Assembly: GCA_021833085.1 (NCBI GenBank) | Contig: JAKBGL010000099.1 | Location: 1-5,122 of the forward strand | Length of the DNA: 5,122 bases | Direction: 5' to 3' | Source of the DNA: Actinomycetes bacterium | GTDB lineage: Bacteria > Actinomycetota > Acidimicrobiia > Acidimicrobiales > Acidimicrobiaceae | Part shown: piece after piece, positions 1-5,025 of the stretch | Layout: every line of letters starts with the position of its first letter | How positions within the stretch are numbered: the first letter of the stretch is position 1 | Made by a program: the position numbers and the translations under genes | Notes under the pieces: generated by a model | What the model was told of the DNA's origin: nothing | What the model saw: only the letters and a program-made list of their open reading frames with translations | Databases searched by the model: none

Positions 1-1591
1 CTCCAGGCTGATAACCCGAGGCGTTAGGCCAAGGCTTCTGTGAGGTCCCGGTCTTTCCTGCAACTTGGTATCCCGCTATCGCGGCCGCAGGAGCAGTGCC
101 GTTGGCTTTGACAGCGTTCTCGAATAACAAACGCATCTGGGCCGCAACCTTCTTAGAAACGATCCTCTTGGACGGGCGAGAGTAAGGTGTAACGCTCTTC
201 CCGTTAGGTTCAATAATTTTATCAACTAACTTTGGAGTCTCCATAACCCCGCCGTTCGCCACAGCGTTATAAGAGTCGAGAACCTGTAAAGGAGTGACGG
301 CTTCATCTTGCCCGATAGGTACAGATCCGATAGCCGTACCCGACCAGGTGGACGGATTCTTCAAGTATCCAGTCGTCTCACCGGGAAAGTTAAGACCGGT
401 ACTTTGTCCCCAGCCGTAGCGAGCGAACGACTTGGTCAAGGTGTACTTTCCAAGCTTCTCAGCGATCATAATAGTTCCAATATTTGAGGACTGACCAAGT
501 ATCTGGCCCACCGGCATGACCTCTGTAGGATGCGGTTCTGCATCATGAAATCGAGATCCATCTATGTATAGCTGATCGGGTACCAGAAACTTTGAGGTTG
601 GTGTTATTACGTGATGCTCCAAAGCTGCGGTAAAGGTCGCTATCTTGGCCACTGAACCCGGTTCATAGACACTATCGACGGCCGTATTTACCCAAGACTC
701 AGTTGGAAGGGATAGTTTCACATCTACCGGGGTAGCTCCTGACGGAAAACCCGGAGGCGTAAGAGGTGTTCCAGGTAGTGGAGGAGCCGAAAGGGACACC
801 ATCGCTAGAATCTGTCCCGTCTTCACATCCATGATAACAGCGGTTCCTCCAATTGCTCTAGCTGTTTCCATCTCCGAGGCCAAGACCTTTTCAACGTAGT
901 ACTGGAGAGTTGAGTCAATAGTAAGTCGCAAAGTTGCGCCGGGGACCGGAGGAGTGTAGGAGACGACACCGTCTGGAACCGCTATGTGAGTGTTTGTCAC
1001 TTTATAGGTTTCAGACCCCGCCTTACCCTCCAGCTGGGAGTTGTACTGATACTCAAGACCAGATATTCCTTGGCCAAAGGTGTTAGTCTGACCGATTACA
1101 GCCTCGCCAAGCGGTTGTTGGGGATAGATTCTTTCGTTCTCCTGTATTAAAGAGATACCAGGAAGTTTGGATTTATCGATGAGATATTGCACCTCTGAGG
1201 AGACGCTGTTGGGAACAAGTCTTTTGATATAAGCAAACTGACCGGGAAGTATCAAGAGTGATCTAACTTGACTTTGGCTCATTCCCAACACCGGTGCCAA
1301 GAGACCGGCCTCCACGTTGGGATTAGTTACCTGCAAGGGATCGGCTACGATGGACTTCAAATACACAGAAAGTGCTAGCGGCTTTCCATATCGATCTGTG
1401 ATCTCACCACGCTCAGCAGGGATAGGAGTAGTCTTTAAGACCTCAGTGTTAGCGTATGCAGAGATCTGCGAGTTAGGCAGAAGCGTGACTCGGACCAGCT
1501 GCCCAAAGAGAAGCACAAAGGCCACAAAAGATCCAAGTATCGAAAGCCTAATACGTCTCTTTGAGACTAAAGTACGACTGTACTTAGCCAA
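1..1591 (-). CDS. ftsI: FtsI/PBP3-type septal peptidoglycan transpeptidase, C-terminus cut by window edge
   Basis: This is a class B penicillin-binding protein that cross-links septal peptidoglycan as part of the divisome (FtsW, FtsQLB). 530 codons are visible and no stop is reached. A basic N-terminus is followed by one membrane segment (about residues 16-33), then the dimerisation-domain signature around R61-G62 (RGEITDRYGKPLA). The transpeptidase motifs are all present: the catalytic serine in S313-V-A-K316 (preceded by YEPG), S368-S369-N370, and K513-T-G-T516. The TTG start at 1591 is chosen because GGAGG lies 8 nt upstream. It overlaps the end of ftsL by 8 bp, and the next possible starts (GTG codons) lie inside the membrane segment. 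Between the 'ILAMVS' strand (to residue 266) and the active serine the chain is somewhat longer than in E. coli FtsI and very proline-rich. The missing end should be the last part of the transpeptidase fold. Family assignment is secure. The FtsI role, rather than another class B PBP, rests on the position after ftsL. Confidence 0.96.
   Translation of the reverse strand, partial: MAKYSRTLVSKRRIRLSILGSFVAFVLLFGQLVRVTLLPNSQISAYANTEVLKTTPIPAERGEITDRYGKPLALSVYLKSIVADPLQVTNPNVEAGLLAPVLGMSQSQVRSLLILPGQFAYIKRLVPNSVSSEVQYLIDKSKLPGISLIQENERIYPQQPLGEAVIGQTNTFGQGISGLEYQYNSQLEGKAGSETYKVTNTHIAVPDGVVSYTPPVPGATLRLTIDSTLQYYVEKVLASEMETARAIGGTAVIMDVKTGQILAMVSLSAPPLPGTPLTPPGFPSGATPVDVKLSLPTESWVNTAVDSVYEPGSVAKIATFTAALEHHVITPTSKFLVPDQLYIDGSRFHDAEPHPTEVMPVGQILGQSSNIGTIMIAEKLGKYTLTKSFARYGWGQSTGLNFPGETTGYLKNPSTWSGTAIGSVPIGQDEAVTPLQVLDSYNAVANGGVMETPKLVDKIIEPNGKSVTPYSRPSKRIVSKKVAAQMRLLFENAVKANGTAPAAAIAGYQVAGKTGTSQKPWPNASGYQPG
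1570..1585 (-). repeat. Short hairpin at the ftsL stop / ftsI start
   Basis: A perfect 6-bp inverted repeat, AAGTAC-AGTC-GTACTT on the minus strand, covers ftsI codons 3-8 and part of the ftsL TAA stop. In the mRNA it would fold a small hairpin directly downstream of the TTG start. A 6-bp stem can arise by chance; its position is what makes it notable. Confidence 0.45.
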
Positions 1592-2090
1592 CCTTTTTAC
1601 CTCCAGAGTTCGGAGGGGCTACTTGATAACCAGCTGGAAGAGGTACCTGTTGCTGTGCAACAGGTATTTTAGTTACACTTTGTCCACTCGATAACGACGC
1701 GCCTCCGACCAGTCGGCTCTGCGTTGGAGGCACAAGACCGAGGTTCTTCTCAGCGTAGTGGAGGACTCTGCTCGGTGAACTTAGCTGTCCTACAGAGACT
1801 AGAAGGCTCTGTTGTTCATTTGAGGCTTTAGCGATCTCACCTTGAACGTTCTGCAACTTCAGCTGCATCGCCGCCATCTCCGCTCGAGCTAGTACTGCAA
1901 CAAAGAGCGCTATCAAGATAACACTCCCTACTAAAAAGGGAACAAGACGACTTCGAATCGCGTCGATCCTACGCTCATGTTCCAGAACCTTTAGATCAGG
2001 GCGCGCATACCTGGTCTCTCTAGTAGGCTCTCGCCTTAGTTGAGACCTTTCAAACGCTACGCCCAGGTCGAGATTGGTCTTTGCCATCAT
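1584..2090 (-). CDS. ftsL: FtsL-like cell division protein
   Basis: This is a small bitopic membrane protein, 168 aa, lying between rsmH and ftsI where ftsL is found in dcw clusters. In order it has a charged cytoplasmic N-terminus (1-48, many Arg), one membrane helix at about 49-68, a Gln/Glu-rich probable coiled coil (about 71-103), then the segment SPSRVLHYAEKNLGLVPP (105-122). This last matches the 'R.. yAe..LGm..P' end typical of FtsL/DivIC-type proteins. A Pro/Gly/Gln-rich, probably disordered tail follows. FtsL forms a trimer with FtsQ and FtsB that activates FtsW-FtsI. The start is ATGATG: the first ATG (2090) overlaps the rsmH TGA by 4 bp, while the second (2087) is better spaced from the AAGGA upstream, so the true protein may be one residue shorter. 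FtsL sequences diverge strongly, so the name rests on topology, the C-terminal motif and position. Confidence 0.87.
   Translation of the reverse strand: MMAKTNLDLGVAFERSQLRREPTRETRYARPDLKVLEHERRIDAIRSRLVPFLVGSVILIALFVAVLARAEMAAMQLKLQNVQGEIAKASNEQQSLLVSVGQLSSPSRVLHYAEKNLGLVPPTQSRLVGGASLSSGQSVTKIPVAQQQVPLPAGYQVAPPNSGGKKVG
1600..1604 (-). promoter_or_regulatory. Ribosome binding site for ftsI (decides TTG start)
   Basis: GGAGG sits inside the last codons of ftsL with an 8-nt spacer to the TTG at 1591-1589. It is the strongest Shine-Dalgarno match seen in the four-gene cluster, and it supports the unusual TTG start of ftsI. Confidence 0.8.
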
Positions 2091-3049
2091 CTACTTCCTT
2101 TTCGTAGTTCAACTTTTCTGATTGCCCGAAGTTTGGCGCTTCGAGCTCTTGGATTATCTTCAACCTCACTAGCGGATGCAACTAAAGGACCCTTGGTAAT
2201 AGGGGAAGCCCACTTCGTCTTTCCACAAACACAAGGAAGCTTGGGGGGACAAGAGCATTGGTCCGTTGTAGCTGCTCGCATAAACTCTTTGACCATCCGG
2301 TCCTCGCCGGAGTGGTATGAGATTACGATTAATACGCCTGACTCTACCAACCGCCTCCGAGAGGACGCCAGTAACGCACTGAGTTGGTCGAACTCAGCGT
2401 TCACCTCAATGCGAATGGCTTGGAATACAGTTGTAGCGGGATGTAATCTTCCCTTTACGTCTCGTTTAGGAATCGCAGAAGAGACGATCTGAGCGAGTTG
2501 ATCAGTATAGACAATTGGACGGTGCTCGACGATCTCGCGAGCAATTCTACCAGCGTAGCGGACATCGCCACCTCGTTTTAGGACCTCTACCAGGTCGACC
2601 TGGGAGTATCTATTCACCACATCTAAGGCAGAGAGTTCGCTCTCTTGGTCCATACGCATATCCAAAGACGCGCGACCTGAAAAAGAAAATCCACGACTTA
2701 CCTCGTCAAAGTGATGTGAAGAAACGCCCAAATCTGCAAAGATAGCACTAAAAAGACCAACTCCACTTGATGGAGCAGAGTCACTCTCCAGATAGGTCTT
2801 CATGTCAGACCTCAGGAACGTAACACGCTCTCGAAATCGCTCCAGTCTTGTCGAAGAGATCTCAATCGCATCTTGGTCCCGATCAAGCGCTACCACTTGT
2901 AGATCTTCCCTTAGATCTAGTATCGCCTCAACGTGACCTCCACCGCCTAGCGTTACATCAAGATACCTACCGGGAGGCACACTTTCGAATAACTTCAGCA
3001 CTTCACGAAGAAGGACTGGGCGATGATAGTCGTTTTGAAGAGTCATCAC
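2087..3049 (-). CDS. rsmH: 16S rRNA (cytosine-1402 N4) methyltransferase RsmH (MraW)
   Basis: RsmH is an S-adenosylmethionine-dependent enzyme that N4-methylates C1402 of 16S rRNA in the ribosomal P site. The 320 aa match the usual length. Visible signatures are H9-RPVLL; the SAM loop D31-VTLGGGGH39; acidic D56-R-D58; A105-DLGVSS111; RGFSF (119-123); LDMRMD (129-134); HPAT (203-206); FQAIRIEVN (209-217); and ISYHSGEDR (243-251). A Cys pair CSC...CVC (265-275) and the terminal NPRARSAKLRAIRK stretch complete it. Some positions that are normally near-invariant differ: Leu is Gly in YHSLEDR, the basic residue after HPAT is Thr, and the YGEE motif reads RGGD. The start is GTG at 3049 or the adjacent ATG at 3046; both overlap or abut the mraZ stop, with a modest GGTGG 6 or 9 nt upstream. 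Expression is probably coupled to mraZ. Identification is firm. Confidence 0.97.
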   Translation of the reverse strand: MMTLQNDYHRPVLLREVLKLFESVPPGRYLDVTLGGGGHVEAILDLREDLQVVALDRDQDAIEISSTRLERFRERVTFLRSDMKTYLESDSAPSSGVGLFSAIFADLGVSSHHFDEVSRGFSFSGRASLDMRMDQESELSALDVVNRYSQVDLVEVLKRGGDVRYAGRIAREIVEHRPIVYTDQLAQIVSSAIPKRDVKGRLHPATTVFQAIRIEVNAEFDQLSALLASSRRRLVESGVLIVISYHSGEDRMVKEFMRAATTDQCSCPPKLPCVCGKTKWASPITKGPLVASASEVEDNPRARSAKLRAIRKVELRKGSR

Positions 3050-3486
3050 TGGGAGCCACCGGCTTCTTCAATCGATGTCCCCGCATACCTATCCCAAAGC
3101 GTTGGATCCCAAAGTTCAATGCGCTCAAGAGCGCCTTGAACAGACACCTCTCTAACCAACGACGCAATCTGGCGAAGCGGTTGAGGTATCGGCATTCGAC
3201 CCGACTTATCGATCTCTACTTCAAAGGTTCCGCGCAGCCAACTTCTAAGCCTGAGACGCGTCGCAGGATCGTCCCATGAAGACGGGCTGATCTGACTCGT
3301 AAAGGCTTCGTAGTCTTCTGGAGTCCAGATCACAATACAAGGATCCCCAAACTGGCTGGGGGTCAAAAAACAGTTGTCACTAAAACACGTTCGATAACGT
3401 GCCGGAAGGGTGATGCGGCCTTTGGGGTCGAGCGAGTGCGCATAGGCTCCAAAAAACCTCGGCTTTTGCGCGTTATCGGACCACAC
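3046..3486 (-). CDS. mraZ: Transcriptional regulator MraZ
   Basis: MraZ is the DNA-binding regulator that heads dcw operons and controls its own promoter through direct repeats. The 146 aa contain two SpoVT-AbrB-type swapped-hairpin halves. The first is FFGAYAHSLDPKGRITLPARYR (11-32) and the second is VEIDKSGRMPIPQPLR (90-105) followed by GALERIELWDP (118-128). The paired D-x-x-G-R signatures are D20-PKGR24 and D93-KSGR97. The GTG at 3486 is the only usable start: a TAG lies in frame just upstream and no start codon occurs before the conserved FFG. Its Shine-Dalgarno is poor (AAAGGG, 12 nt away). The gene ends in two consecutive TGA codons, the first overlapped by the rsmH GTG. A set of four GTGG units upstream fits autoregulation. 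Confidence 0.97.
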   Translation of the reverse strand: MWSDNAQKPRFFGAYAHSLDPKGRITLPARYRTCFSDNCFLTPSQFGDPCIVIWTPEDYEAFTSQISPSSWDDPATRLRLRSWLRGTFEVEIDKSGRMPIPQPLRQIASLVREVSVQGALERIELWDPTLWDRYAGTSIEEAGGSQ

Positions 3487-3506
3487 GACTATCTATAACC
3501 CTTTCA

Positions 3507-3546
3507 CTTCACCCACTTCCATCCACGATAAACCACAATGACCCAC
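3507..3546 (-). promoter_or_regulatory. MraZ box: four 10-bp direct repeats
   Basis: On the minus strand four consecutive 10-mers each begin with GTGG: GTGGGTCATT, GTGGTTTATC, GTGGATGGAA and GTGGGTGAAG (3546-3537, 3536-3527, 3526-3517, 3516-3507). MraZ oligomers are known to bind series of GTGG/TGGG units separated by one helical turn. The last unit ends 20 nt before the mraZ start, so this is almost certainly the operator of the cluster. An extra GTGG at 3549-3546 is out of phase. Confidence 0.9.
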
Positions 3547-3553
3547 CACGCAA
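3525..3553 (-). promoter_or_regulatory. Candidate dcw operon promoter overlapping the MraZ box
   Basis: TTGCGT (3553-3548) and TATCGT (3530-3525) are separated by exactly 17 bp. The second fits the TAnnnT pattern common in actinobacterial -10 boxes, and the first keeps the TTG of a -35 box. Transcription would begin near 3518, leaving a leader of about 30 nt. Repeats 1 and 2 lie in the spacer and over the -10, and repeats 3 and 4 downstream, which fits repression by MraZ. The promoter is predicted from pattern only. Confidence 0.5.
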
Positions 3554-3608
3554 CCTTTTTTTAGAAATAATTCTCTCTGGCTGTGTGTATATAACCACTC
3601 AAAGAAGT

Positions 3609-3628
3609 CTCAACGCCACAAAGTTGAG
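3609..3628 (-). terminator. Weak hairpin downstream of the lipoate-ligase-like gene
   Basis: On the minus strand CTCAAC and GTTGAG form a perfect 6-bp stem around an 8-nt loop, followed by ACTTCTTT. It lies about 55 nt after the stop of the upstream gene and before the mraZ promoter. The stem is short and the tail only moderately T-rich, so it is at best a weak terminator; read-through into mraZ is possible. Confidence 0.3.
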
Positions 3629-3683
3629 GAGTTAGCGAGGAAACTATCCGTCTCGGACTCATCTTTAAGCAGCTAGAAGGCGT

Positions 3684-4364
3684 TTAAATTGAAACCTGAG
3701 AGAAAGAGAGGATAAGAGCTTCTTCGGATCTCCGTACCACTACCTCAAGATCTCCCAAATTCCGGACCTCTGTCTCTAGGGCGGTCCAGTTAATCTGATT
3801 CGGTACAGGAACCTCAATATGGCGAAGTGCCGCAACGACTTTGTGTTGCCGTTCAAAAACGGGAATCATCAGATGATAGATCTTCCAGCTTCTAGTACGC
3901 CTAAGCGATATACCTAATATCTTACGGCCATAGGTCGTAATCTCACCGTAAGACCTACCTGCAAAACAGACAGACTTACCTACTAAAGTGTCATCGGGTC
4001 CCACAACCACCTCAAGGTCTCCTAGCCCAACTCCAGCTAGAGCGACTCTGGCGTACTCACCCAAGTGAATCAACTCCGAACGATAGTCCTGCGCTAAAAA
4101 ACCGGATGAAGACGGAAGGTAAAGTCCGAGCCAGATCTGACCTTCAGGTTCCAACCACACGGCGCCGCCACCGTTGTCCCTGAGTAGGACCGTGAACTCA
4201 CGACCATTTGCGTAAGAGTTTAGCTCCCTTAGTAGCTCTCGCTGGCTCGCTCCCAGCGTCAGCACGGTATCGAGATTAGAGAACGACACCAAAGTGGGTT
4301 CTTGAGTAGGCGGCCTAAACTCAAAGATGGTTTCGACATCTCCCACATACCTAGTGAAGTTCAT
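3684..4364 (-). CDS. Lipoate/biotin protein ligase family protein (LplA-like)
   Basis: The 226 aa resemble the compact LplA-like proteins of actinobacteria in the BPL/LPL catalytic fold, which attach lipoyl or related acyl groups to lysines of carrier domains. The evidence is LLRDNGGGAVWL (60-71), matching the RRxSGGGAV nucleotide-binding loop; the PEGQIWLGLYLP stretch after it; SVCFAG (131-136); and the key block GEITTYGRKILGISLRRTR (140-158), where K148 corresponds to the active-site lysine. The conserved Ser before GGG is Asn64. No signal peptide or membrane helix is seen. The ATG at 4364 is the first start after an in-frame TGA 21 nt upstream, and there is no Shine-Dalgarno site; a GTG at codon 7 is the alternative. 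The gene is on the same strand as mraZ, with 197 bp between them. Substrate and direction (ligase, amidotransferase or octanoyltransferase) cannot be told from this sequence. Confidence 0.82.
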   Translation of the reverse strand: MNFTRYVGDVETIFEFRPPTQEPTLVSFSNLDTVLTLGASQRELLRELNSYANGREFTVLLRDNGGGAVWLEPEGQIWLGLYLPSSSGFLAQDYRSELIHLGEYARVALAGVGLGDLEVVVGPDDTLVGKSVCFAGRSYGEITTYGRKILGISLRRTRSWKIYHLMIPVFERQHKVVAALRHIEVPVPNQINWTALETEVRNLGDLEVVVRRSEEALILSFSQVSI

Positions 4365-4370
4365 AGGACA

Positions 4371-4376
4371 ATGGTA
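4371..4376 (-). promoter_or_regulatory. Possible -10 box for a leaderless lplA-like transcript
   Basis: TACCAT fits the TAnnnT pattern and ends 6 nt before the ATG at 4364, which would put the transcription start on the start codon. This agrees with the absence of a Shine-Dalgarno site, and leaderless mRNAs are common in actinobacteria. No good -35 hexamer is seen 16-18 bp upstream. Confidence 0.35.
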
Positions 4377-4447
4377 ACTCTCTCAATGAGTTCTAGCTGC
4401 TAGGTGCGTCGTGTTTCAACATTTCGCGTCCAAAGTGCGTCAATATC

Positions 4448-4469
4448 TTATTCAGAGAAACCTGAATAA
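4448..4469. repeat. Perfect palindrome with 8-bp arms, possible operator
   Basis: TTATTCAG and CTGAATAA form perfect inverted arms around the 6-nt centre AGAAAC. There is no T-tract on either side, so a terminator is unlikely. The form (AT-rich, arms 14 bp apart centre to centre) resembles a site for a dimeric repressor. It lies about 85 bp upstream of the lipoate-ligase-like start and about 540 bp from the plus-strand gene. Which regulator would bind is unknown. Confidence 0.5.
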
Positions 4470-4640
4470 AGCGTCGTAAAGGTGTATACCCGCTGTGAAA
4501 AATGAAGGATCTGATAAGTTAGAAACTCCGATGAGCAAGCAACGCATCAAAATCGAGCCTATATGCGAAGGTCAAAACGGCGACTTTCGACTATCGGGTC
4601 GTCACAATCTTTAGCATCACGTAGCCCAGTAAGATGGCGC

Positions 4641-4827
4641 TTTGTCGCACACGTTAGTTTCGCATCAGATAGTGTGTTTGAGATGGGAGCTTTGACAGTC
4701 ATACCTGTAACAATCCATCTAACACTAAGTAGGGACCGACTTTTAGTAGACCGTCATCATCTTTGACAGAGTCCCATCACGATCAGTTGGACCTAGCGGC
4801 AAAAACTATGTCCATTTATGCGACAAA
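4641..4827. repeat. Nested imperfect inverted repeat of about 187 bp
   Basis: Four sets of complementary segments lie in nested order. The outermost is TTTGTCGCA (4641-4649) with TGCGACAAA (4819-4827). Inside it are ATAGT (4669-4673) with ACTAT (4805-4809), TTTG (4677-4680) with CAAA (4800-4803), and GATGGGA (4682-4688) with TCCCATC (4772-4778). Just inside the innermost pair, CTTTGACAG occurs as a direct repeat (4690-4698 and 4761-4769). It may be a structured RNA, a relic of a small mobile element, or partly chance; no transposase or target duplication was seen. Confidence 0.35.
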
Positions 4828-4862
4828 CACAACAGACGAAGCGCCACAAAACTCTACCCCTC

Positions 4863-4976
4863 AGGCGAAGGATCGAGTCGCCTTTGAAAAGGACGCATAG
4901 TGAGAGTCGTTCTATCCGCTCTCGTAGAATGTACCCCTCACCTTCGGCGGAGACCGGACCCTGTCACAGGGTACAT
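4863..4976 (+). promoter_or_regulatory. Chain of hairpins upstream of the transporter gene
   Basis: Reading plus strand, AGGCGA/TCGCCT (4863-4868 with 4878-4883) forms a 6-bp stem and GAGAG/CTCTC (4902-4906 with 4919-4923) a 5-bp stem. ATGTACCC/GGGTACAT (4929-4936 with 4969-4976) forms an 8-bp stem. Inside the last, ACCCTG/CAGGGT (4958-4963 with 4967-4972) makes a tight 6-bp hairpin with a 3-nt loop that competes for the same GGGT. Alternative pairings ending about 30 nt before a start codon are typical of riboswitch or attenuator leaders. I could not match the conserved cores of the manganese (yybP-ykoY), NiCo or cobalamin classes. Confidence 0.35.
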
Positions 4977-5025
4977 GTCAGTCATCTACTCCTTTGACGA
5001 GGCAAAGATTGTCGTCTCCCTCTGA
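4900..5025 (+). CDS. Possible 41-codon leader ORF
   Basis: A GTG at 4900 is preceded by AAGGA with a 6-nt spacer, an ideal ribosome binding site, and the frame stays open for 41 codons to a TGA at 5023-5025. The predicted peptide begins MRVVLSALVE and ends in DEAKIVVSL. It has no recognised domain, signal peptide or run of a regulatory amino acid. It runs through the last two hairpins of the presumed leader and overlaps the proposed transporter start at 5009 by 17 bp, so its translation could affect that gene. It may equally be a chance frame. Confidence 0.25.
   Translation: MRVVLSALVECTPHLRRRPDPVTGYMSVIYSFDEAKIVVSL
4999..5002 (+). promoter_or_regulatory. Ribosome binding site for the plus-strand transporter gene
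   Basis: GAGG lies 6 nt before the TTG at 5009 and decides this start over the in-frame TTG at 4994, which has no such site. CTC (4989-4991) or CCT (4991-4993) could pair with it in a small hairpin, so access to the site might be controlled. Confidence 0.5.

Larger units (their letters stand above)
4365..5008. other. Long intergenic region between divergent genes
   Basis: About 640 bp lie between the minus-strand lipoate-ligase-like gene and the plus-strand transporter start. Neither strand holds a long open frame with a recognisable product; the best frames are short and look random, apart from one with a good ribosome binding site near the right end. I see no tRNA, no CRISPR-like array and no insertion-sequence gene. 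The region does contain a palindrome, a nested inverted repeat and a chain of hairpins, each listed separately. Confidence 0.6.

Noticed and set aside
1317..1694. Plus-strand open frame of 125 codons
   Set aside because: It lies opposite ftsI and the end of ftsL, both strongly supported by motifs; its product shows no family features and is a shadow frame.
2040..3279. Three plus-strand open frames (2040-2492, 2515-2745, 2848-3279)
   Set aside because: All are antisense to ftsL, rsmH or mraZ, whose minus-strand products carry full conserved motifs; the antisense products have no recognisable domain.
3487..3498. TTATAGAT just before mraZ as a -10 box giving a leaderless mraZ transcript
   Set aside because: It fits the TAnnnT pattern poorly and has no -35; the TTGCGT-17-TATCGT pair over the MraZ box is a better promoter candidate.
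4531..4614. Plus-strand 27-codon frame starting MSKQRIKIE
   Set aside because: Too short, no ribosome binding site, no recognised product.
4563..4766. Plus-strand frame of 67 codons starting MRRSKRRLS
   Set aside because: It has no ribosome binding site, a random-looking Arg/Ser-rich composition and no domain, and it crosses the nested inverted repeat.
4690..4769. Two TTGACA hexamers (4692-4697 and 4763-4768) as -35 boxes
   Set aside because: No acceptable TAnnnT or TATAAT-like hexamer lies 16-18 bp downstream of either, so no promoter is called.
4365..5008. tRNA, CRISPR array, insertion sequence or known riboswitch in the long intergenic region
   Set aside because: No T-loop GTTCRA-type signature, no regularly spaced repeats, no transposase fragment, and no recognisable core of the manganese, NiCo, cobalamin or TPP classes could be seen by eye.
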